From assembly GCA_902520835.1 (NCBI GenBank), contig CABYPD010000003.1, positions 38,759 through 102,758 on the forward strand: a stretch of DNA of 64,000 bases, read 5' to 3'. Position 1 is the first letter of the stretch; the number at the start of each line of letters is the position of its first letter. Below the pieces are notes generated by a model. The model was not told the DNA's origin and did no database searches. It saw nothing but the letters and a program-made list of their open reading frames with translations. Both the position numbers and the translations under genes were made by a program. This DNA comes from an uncultured Bacteroidota bacterium (GTDB taxonomy: Bacteria; Bacteroidota; Bacteroidia; Flavobacteriales; Flavobacteriaceae). Below, piece by piece: positions 58,558-64,000 of this stretch.

Positions 58558-58965
58558 ATGAATATAATAACACATAACACTAAACCTGTCTTTTTTGAAG
58601 ACTTTATTAATAATTTTTTTGGATCGAATATTTACAATGATGTTCCACCTTATAATATTATTAAAACTGATAAAGAATTTTTAATTGAATTTTCAGTTCC
58701 TGGTTTTAATAAAAAAGACTTTTCAATTGAAGTTGAAGAAAATAACTTAAAAGTATCTAAGCTTTCTTCAGAAAATGATAAACTTGAAAATAAATTTTAT
58801 GAAAGACAGTTTAACTACTCTCAGTTTGAAAAAAATTTCACAATTCCTGAAGAAGTTAATATTGAAAAAATTAATTCATTATATGAAAGTGGAATTTTAA
58901 AAATATTTCTTCCAATAATTAAAGAATTTAAACAAAGCAAAATTAAATCAATTCAAGTGAAATAA
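58558..58965 (+). CDS. Small heat-shock protein (Hsp20/alpha-crystallin)
   Basis: A 135-aa small chaperone that holds unfolded proteins. The alpha-crystallin domain spans about residues 35-125: IIKTDKEFLIEFSVPGFNKKDFSIEVEENNLKVS, YERQFNYSQFEKNFTIPEEVN and the conserved ESGILKIFLP. It is expected to be heat induced through the region just upstream. A bidirectional terminator shared with uvrB follows. Confidence 0.95.
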   Translation: MNIITHNTKPVFFEDFINNFFGSNIYNDVPPYNIIKTDKEFLIEFSVPGFNKKDFSIEVEENNLKVSKLSSENDKLENKFYERQFNYSQFEKNFTIPEEVNIEKINSLYESGILKIFLPIIKEFKQSKIKSIQVK

Positions 58966-58967
58966 AT

Positions 58968-58996
58968 AAAAAGCGGATAAATTATCCGCTTTTTTT
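58968..58996. terminator. Bidirectional terminator between hsp20 and uvrB
   Basis: GCGGAT-aaatt-ATCCGC flanked by AAAAA on the left and seven T on the right works on both strands. The uvrB stop codon lies inside the hairpin. Confidence 0.88.
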
Positions 58997-60961
58997 ATAA
59001 ATATCGATTAAATCTCTTAATCTTGCAGCTTCTAAAAAATTTAGCTCTTTAGCAGCATCCTCCATCTGTTTTCTTATTTCTCTAATTAATTTTTCTTTTT
59101 CAGCTTTAGTTATATTTAGATCAACTTTAGAGTTATCATCAATGTTAATTATTGATTTATTTTCTGTTATTTTTTCTTTTTCAAATGTATCTTTTAAATT
59201 TTTGATTATTTGTTTAGGAGTTATTTTATTTTGTAGGTTAAATAATTCTTGTTTTGCTCTTCTTTTTTTTGTTAGATCAATTGTTTCTTGCATGCTTTTA
59301 GTAATCTTATCTGCATACATTATTGCTTTTCCATTAATATTTCTAGCAGCTCTTCCTATTGTTTGAATTAATGATTTTTTACTTCTTAAAAAACCTTCCT
59401 TGTCAGCATCCAAAATAATCACTAAAGAAACTTCAGGAAGATCTAATCCTTCTCTAAGTAAATTAACACCAACAAGCACATCAAATTTTCCAGATCTTAA
59501 TTCGTTCAGTATTTCAATTCTTTCAATTGTATCAATATCGCTGTGAATATATCTTGAATTAATATCTATTTTAATGAGATATTTAACTAATTCTTCAGAC
59601 ATTTTTTTTGTTAGTGTTGTAATTAAAATTCTTTCTTTATTATTAATTCTTTCTTGTAATTCATTAATAATATCATCAATCTGATTTTTTGTTTCTCTTA
59701 TTTCAATTTCTGGATCTAATAATCCAGTAGGTCTAATTATTTGCTCAACTATTATACCTTCACATTTAATTAATTCATAGTCCGATGGAGTTGCACTTAC
59801 ATAAATTATTTGGTTTTGTAATAATTCAAATTCTTCAAATTTTAGTGGCCTATTATCCATTGCTGCTGGAAGTCTAAAACCATATTCAACTAAATTTTCC
59901 TTTCTACTTCTGTCACCACCATACATTGCTCTTATTTGTGGGATTGTTACATGACTCTCATCTATTACTGTTATAAAATCATCTGGGAAATAATCAATTA
60001 AACAAAATGGTCTGGTTCCTGGTTCTCTTCCATCTATGTATCTAGAGTAATTTTCAATTCCTGAGCAATATCCAAGTTCTTGCATCATTTCAAGATCAAA
60101 CAAGGTCCTCTCCTCTAATCTTTTAGCTTCCAAATGCTTTCCAATTTCTTTAAAATAATCAACTTGTTTTCCCAAATCGATTCTTATTTGATCCATTGCT
60201 TTAAACAACACATCATTTTGTGTTGCAAACATGTTCGCAGGAAAAATAGAAACCTTTTCAATGAAGTTTTTATTTTTTTGATTTATTTCTTCAATTGATT
60301 CTATCTCGTCACCAAAAAAATTAAATCTGATTTTTGAATCTCGATAACTTAAGTAAACTTCTATTATATCACCTTGAACTCTGAATGTTCCTGGTTCAAA
60401 ATCAATGTGTGCTCTGCTATATAATGAATTTACTAAACTTTTTAGAAGATCAGTTCTCGAAATTTTTAAATTTTGGTCTATATTAATTGTATTTTTTTTG
60501 TATTCAATTGGGTTTCCTATCCCATATAAACACGAAACAGATGCTACAACTATTACGTCTCTTCTTCCGCTTAATAAACTAGTTGTTGTACTTAATCTTA
60601 ATTTTTCAATTTCATCATTAATTGATAAATCTTTTTCAATATATGTATTTGTTACAGGGATAAAAGCTTCGGGTTGATAATAATCATAGTATGAAACAAA
60701 ATATTCAACTAAATTATTTGGAAAATATTCTTTAAGTTCAGAGTACAGTTGAGCAGCCAGAGTTTTATTATGAGCTAATACTAGGGTTGGCTTATTAACT
60801 TTTTGTAAAACATTAGCAATTGTAAATGTTTTTCCAGACCCAGTTACCCCCTCAAGGGTTTGAAATTTCTCATTTCTATTAATTCCATTAACTAACTTAT
60901 TAATTGCTTCAGGCTGATCACCTGCTGGAGTATATTTAGAAATTAAAGAAAATTTGAACAA
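58982..60961 (-). CDS. uvrB: Excinuclease ABC subunit B
   Basis: A 659-aa nucleotide-excision-repair helicase. Walker A LEGVTGSGKTFTIANV, the beta-hairpin SYYDYYQPEAFIP, the DEAD-like box VIDESHVT, helicase motif VI QTIGRAARN and a C-terminal UVR domain (IREIRKQMEDAAKELNFLEAARLRD) are all present. The start is TTG 60961; it matches the usual N-terminus (KFSLISKYTPAGDQPEAI). Confidence 0.98.
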   Translation of the reverse strand: MFKFSLISKYTPAGDQPEAINKLVNGINRNEKFQTLEGVTGSGKTFTIANVLQKVNKPTLVLAHNKTLAAQLYSELKEYFPNNLVEYFVSYYDYYQPEAFIPVTNTYIEKDLSINDEIEKLRLSTTTSLLSGRRDVIVVASVSCLYGIGNPIEYKKNTINIDQNLKISRTDLLKSLVNSLYSRAHIDFEPGTFRVQGDIIEVYLSYRDSKIRFNFFGDEIESIEEINQKNKNFIEKVSIFPANMFATQNDVLFKAMDQIRIDLGKQVDYFKEIGKHLEAKRLEERTLFDLEMMQELGYCSGIENYSRYIDGREPGTRPFCLIDYFPDDFITVIDESHVTIPQIRAMYGGDRSRKENLVEYGFRLPAAMDNRPLKFEEFELLQNQIIYVSATPSDYELIKCEGIIVEQIIRPTGLLDPEIEIRETKNQIDDIINELQERINNKERILITTLTKKMSEELVKYLIKIDINSRYIHSDIDTIERIEILNELRSGKFDVLVGVNLLREGLDLPEVSLVIILDADKEGFLRSKKSLIQTIGRAARNINGKAIMYADKITKSMQETIDLTKKRRAKQELFNLQNKITPKQIIKNLKDTFEKEKITENKSIINIDDNSKVDLNITKAEKEKLIREIRKQMEDAAKELNFLEAARLRDLIDIYKKSG

Positions 60962-61032
60962 AATTTAATTTTAAATATTTATAAGTAATTTATATAACTT
61001 TAATACTTGATACAAAATCTTAAATTAATATT

Positions 61033-62103
61033 TTGAAAAACAGATACGATGTAAACATATCAAATAAAAAGCCATCATATAAAATTACTGATCTTTTTTA
61101 TGAATATTTAACAAATTATAATAGAGTTGAAGATTTGCCAGTTCATTATGAAGATTTATTAAGATATGTTGGTTCAATAGAGTTATTTGATAATGAAGAC
61201 AATAACACTCTATGGAAAAGGGTTTACTATAATGATAATGAAAGTTTAGAGCTTGAAAATAGTTTAAAAAAAATTTATAATGTTCTTTATTCGGATGGTA
61301 GTGATAGTAATACTGAATTTTTAACTATAGACGGAATAGACTATTGTACTTTCGGAAATTCTAATCCATTTAGGATAAAAATTAGAAATAAACTAAACGA
61401 TAATTTCACTTATTATTATATTAAAAAAGCTGATTCATCAAGGATTTATGGTCTTGAACTTGAACATATAACTTCTCCATATAATTTAAATTATATTTTG
61501 AATAAAAACACTCTTATCGAAGAGCATATCTCTGGAATACCAGGTGATGAATTTTTTAAAAACAGACTTGATTTGTGTAACGATAATGAAAAATCACAGA
61601 TTGCAAAAGAATTTGTAAAATTTAGTGAAAGATGCATGATTAGATTGCTAGGTGACATGCGATCATATAATTATGTTATAATTCCAATTCATGATTTTGA
61701 TCAGGTAGTCTATAAACTTAGAGCAATTGATTTTGATCAGCAAAGTTATGAGGCGGATTTCAGAGTCTACAGACCACAACTTTTTAAAGAGAATAAACCA
61801 GTTGTTGAATTAATAAAAGAAAAGTTAATTCCTGACTCAATTAACCAATACAAAATTGAAGAGAGGGCAATTATAGTTAAAAGAATTTTAGGTTCGCAAA
61901 AAAGAGTCGAAAAATTGATAAATTCAATGAAGAATGATATAATTTCATCCGATGATAATGTAAGACACTTAACTCAACAAATTTACCATCTAACAAAAGA
62001 TAATGATTTTAAGTATTGCACTAATATGGGACAAATAATGGAATCATCTTTTAATTATCTATTGAGGAATTATGAAAGTAGTGAGATGTTAAGAACTAAT
62101 TGA
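61033..62103 (+). CDS. Conserved protein of unknown function with kinase-like motifs
   Basis: A 356-aa cytoplasmic protein with no signal or membrane segment. It shows an order of motifs seen in the protein-kinase/aminoglycoside-phosphotransferase superfamily. These are a lysine pair with a following Glu helix (YYYIKKADSSRIYGLELEH, K131/K132, E142/E144), a hinge-like LIEEHISGIPGDEF, a catalytic-loop-like LLGDMRSYN (D208 with N213 five residues on) and RAIDFDQQ (D233/D235). I recall similar proteins in other Flavobacteriia but no known function. The start is TTG 61033, just after an in-frame stop upstream. Its end overlaps the ctaA 3' half by 8 bp. Confidence 0.7.
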   Translation: MKNRYDVNISNKKPSYKITDLFYEYLTNYNRVEDLPVHYEDLLRYVGSIELFDNEDNNTLWKRVYYNDNESLELENSLKKIYNVLYSDGSDSNTEFLTIDGIDYCTFGNSNPFRIKIRNKLNDNFTYYYIKKADSSRIYGLELEHITSPYNLNYILNKNTLIEEHISGIPGDEFFKNRLDLCNDNEKSQIAKEFVKFSERCMIRLLGDMRSYNYVIIPIHDFDQVVYKLRAIDFDQQSYEADFRVYRPQLFKENKPVVELIKEKLIPDSINQYKIEERAIIVKRILGSQKRVEKLINSMKNDIISSDDNVRHLTQQIYHLTKDNDFKYCTNMGQIMESSFNYLLRNYESSEMLRTN

Positions 62104-62503
62104 TTTTTAAATACCAATAGAACTGAATCACAAAAATTAATATTGCAATCATTAAATGTATTGGTTGCGTCATAATTGGAAATGCAAAGTAATACATCAT
62201 CGCTCCTACAATAATTTCCAAAAAAATAAAAATCATTACAGTATTAATATATTTCATGGGCATATTAATTTTTTTTGAAATGATAAATAAAAATCCATTT
62301 ACAAGAAAGATGAGTATTGAGAATGATCTGTGAAAATAAAAATTAAACGAAGGATTACTAAGCCATAGATCTTTATCTAATTTACCATATAGTTTCGATT
62401 GCTCATCTATAAACTCTCTAACACCCGTGCCAATAAATATTTGAATTAACATCAGTAACATAGAAAAAATTAGTAAGTATTTAATATTGATTTTATTTAG
62501 CAT
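62096..62503 (-). CDS. Heme A synthase, C-terminal half (separate ORF)
   Basis: A 135-aa protein with four predicted helices, equal to the second half of COX15/CtaA: QIFIGTGVREFIDEQSKL, the heme-ligand-type helix FYFHRSFSILIFLVNG and QPIHLMIAILIF. In most relatives the two halves are a single chain of about 340 aa. It starts at an ATG overlapping the end of the N-terminal half by 11 nt (ATGCTAAATAA). Confidence 0.8.
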   Translation of the reverse strand: MLNKINIKYLLIFSMLLMLIQIFIGTGVREFIDEQSKLYGKLDKDLWLSNPSFNFYFHRSFSILIFLVNGFLFIISKKINMPMKYINTVMIFIFLEIIVGAMMYYFAFPIMTQPIHLMIAILIFVIQFYWYLKIN

Positions 62504-63086
62504 CAGATTTCCTATAAATTAAAATAATTAAGCATAAAATTAAAATTGCCATAAACATGTGAACCGTAATTTTATATGGTGATAAATTTGAGTCCACAAC
62601 AAGTTTCCCCAACCATGCTTGAAATATCATTGATAGGACTACAAAAAAAGACATAAAAGTTATGGTTGGTTTATTTTTAATATAATTCAATGAAAAAACA
62701 AACATAATTAGCGTCGCAATTCCTGCAATTGCTCCAATCAATCTGTTAATAAATTCAAACCAGGTATTCATTACACTAAATTCGTTGTAATCATGTTTAG
62801 TATATTCTAACCAATTTGATGAGACAAATTCATGTGAACTTAAAAAATCATTTTTAGCAGAATAAAATTTTTTGTTTTTTAAAATCATAACTCCTTTTTT
62901 ATAGTTGAAATTAGATTTCCAAAAAACATCTTCTTCAGTTGTTGGAGGAATTAAATATCCAAAACATTTTGGCCAGTCTGGACATCCCATACCACTACCT
63001 GTCATTCTAACAATTGAACCTGCAAAAATTACAAGCAAGACCAATAAAAATGAAGTTATAATAGTCGTTTTAAAATTATTAATCAT
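62493..63086 (-). CDS. Heme A synthase, N-terminal half (COX15/CtaA)
   Basis: A 197-aa protein with four predicted helices, covering the first half of CtaA: GSIVRMTGSGMGCPDWPKCFGY, FEFINRLIGAIAGI (ExxxR-like), AWLGKLVVDSNLSPYKITVHMFM. CtaA oxidises heme O to heme A for cytochrome oxidase. The frame ends in TAA at 62493 and the C-terminal half continues one frame on (+1). Either a natural split gene with coupled translation or a frameshift explains this; see findings. Confidence 0.8.
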   Translation of the reverse strand: MINNFKTTIITSFLLVLLVIFAGSIVRMTGSGMGCPDWPKCFGYLIPPTTEEDVFWKSNFNYKKGVMILKNKKFYSAKNDFLSSHEFVSSNWLEYTKHDYNEFSVMNTWFEFINRLIGAIAGIATLIMFVFSLNYIKNKPTITFMSFFVVLSMIFQAWLGKLVVDSNLSPYKITVHMFMAILILCLIILIYRKSDAK

Positions 63087-64000
63087 TCTCTAGACCTAAT
63101 TCTCTTCCTTTTTCAATCATCAAATTATATGCCTGTTTATATGAATTTTCAATATCACCATTCAGAATGGATTCTTTTATAAAATTTTTAATTTGACCAA
63201 TCTCTTTACGTGGTTTAATATTAAAATAATTCATAATTTCTTCACCCGTAATTGGTGGTTGAAAATTTCTAACTCTATCTCTTTCTTCAACAACTTTGAT
63301 TTTTTCTCTGACTAATTTAAAATTGTTTAAATATTTGTCTTTTAAAAATTTATTTTTTGTGGTAATATCTGCCTCGCACAATGTCATTAAATCATCAATG
63401 TCATCACCGGCATCATATACTAGTCTTCTTACAGCGGAATCTGTTGTATTTTCAAGAGACAACACAATTGGTCTTGAACTTAAAAGAATTAATTTTTTAA
63501 CGTATTTTAAAGTTTCATTCAAAGGAAGTTTTAATCTTTTAAATATATTATTTGCCATTTTTGAACCAACAAATTCATGCCCATGGAACGACCATCCATT
63601 TTTTTTACTAAATCTTTTTGTTTTAGGTTTTCCTATATCATGAAGTAAAGCGACCCATCTTAACCAAATATTATTAGTGTTTTCAGAAATATTGTCAAGT
63701 ACTTGTAAAGTATGATAAAAATTATCCTTATGTTTTTTTCCTTCAACTTCTTCAATTCCATGCAAGGAACTAAGTTCTGGAATTAATATTTTAAGTAAAC
63801 CAGATTTGTCAAGTAGATTTAATCCAACAGAGGGTTTTGGTGAAATTAATATTTTATTCAATTCATCGTTAATTCTTTCCATGGATATTATTTTTATTCT
63901 CTCTGATTCTTTTTTGATACACTCAAAGTCATTTTTATCAATTTCAAAATTTAATTGTGAAGAAAATCTAATTGCTCTTAACATTCTCAAAGGATCGTCA
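63079..64000 (-). CDS. CCA tRNA nucleotidyltransferase, 5' end beyond window
   Basis: The C-terminal part of a poly(A) polymerase/CCA-adding enzyme. The frame is open to the window edge; DDPLRMLRAIRFSSQLNF at the edge is the end of the catalytic head region. A neck/body follows, then an HD domain with VALLHDIGKPKTKRF and HGHEFVGSKMA. The true start lies past 64000, so the track start (M of MRMLRAIRF) is internal. None of the five tRNAs in the window encodes its CCA, so this enzyme is needed. It overlaps the heme A synthase gene by 8 nt. Confidence 0.93.
   Translation of the reverse strand, partial: DDPLRMLRAIRFSSQLNFEIDKNDFECIKKESERIKIISMERINDELNKILISPKPSVGLNLLDKSGLLKILIPELSSLHGIEEVEGKKHKDNFYHTLQVLDNISENTNNIWLRWVALLHDIGKPKTKRFSKKNGWSFHGHEFVGSKMANNIFKRLKLPLNETLKYVKKLILLSSRPIVLSLENTTDSAVRRLVYDAGDDIDDLMTLCEADITTKNKFLKDKYLNNFKLVREKIKVVEERDRVRNFQPPITGEEIMNYFNIKPRKEIGQIKNFIKESILNGDIENSYKQAYNLMIEKGRELGLEND

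Overview
The window is one AT-rich, gene-dense chromosomal segment of a member of Bacteroidota, most likely a marine-type, streamlined Flavobacteriia (inference). The support is: gene orders typical of that class (ddl-coaD; trpEGDCFBA; rpsU-xer-tRNAs-tuf-tRNA-Trp-secE-nusG-rplKAJL-rpoBC; rpmB-rpmG-DUF4295-ftsY-rimO; guaA-LysM protein-pyrG-yidC-mnmA); -7 promoter boxes of the Bacteroidota form TAnnTTTG; a bshC gene for bacillithiol; very short intergenic gaps with many start/stop overlaps; and no CCA encoded in the tRNA genes. I see no prophage, insertion sequence, CRISPR array or integrated island.

Layout. 1-5443: an SRPBCC protein (cut by the window edge), pyrE, a Nudix hydrolase, coaD, ddl, a PASTA membrane protein, an RluD-type pseudouridine synthase and yaaA. 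5446-11849: a complete minus-strand tryptophan operon, trpEGDCFBA, preceded by a Trp-Trp leader peptide and an attenuator hairpin absent from the ORF track. 11919-16345: rhodanese, PspC, alanine/sodium symporter, acyl-CoA dehydrogenase, rpsU and a Xer recombinase. 16408-16739: four tRNAs (Thr-TGT, Tyr-GTA, Gly-TCC, Thr-GGT). 16818-19056: an NAD(P)H oxidoreductase, two small membrane proteins and an LVIVD-type lipoprotein lying between the tRNAs and tuf. 19161-31861: tuf, tRNA-Trp, secE, nusG, rplKAJL, rpoB, rpoC and a DUF3467 protein. 31868-39682: prfC, idi, queD, a DUF4369 lipoprotein, htpG, a KAS III enzyme and a sodium/solute symporter. 39749-48323: recR, a 2-oxoacid dehydrogenase E2, an exonuclease, an FAH-family hydrolase, a CinA C-terminal protein, rpmB, rpmG, DUF4295, ftsY, rimO and bshC. 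48359-64000: guaA, a LysM/periplasmic-binding protein, pyrG, yidC, mnmA, lysA, sucC, hsp20, uvrB, a kinase-like protein of unknown role, a heme A synthase split into two ORFs, and a CCA-adding enzyme (cut by the window edge).

Most of the window is housekeeping: amino-acid and nucleotide synthesis, translation, transcription and protein export or folding. The observations most worth following are: (1) a compact trp attenuator with a 19-residue leader peptide; (2) the same promoter architecture upstream of both heat-shock genes, htpG and hsp20 (a TGnCA...TGnCA element, exactly 13 nt, then a GG-N10-G element like a sigma-54 promoter); (3) several genes whose TAnnTTTG box lies only 3-6 nt before the start codon, which implies leaderless mRNAs and settles several start codons; (4) a conserved-looking protein beside uvrB with kinase-superfamily motifs; (5) heme A synthase encoded as two overlapping half-proteins. 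Function calls rest on motif and family recognition by eye, without database searches.
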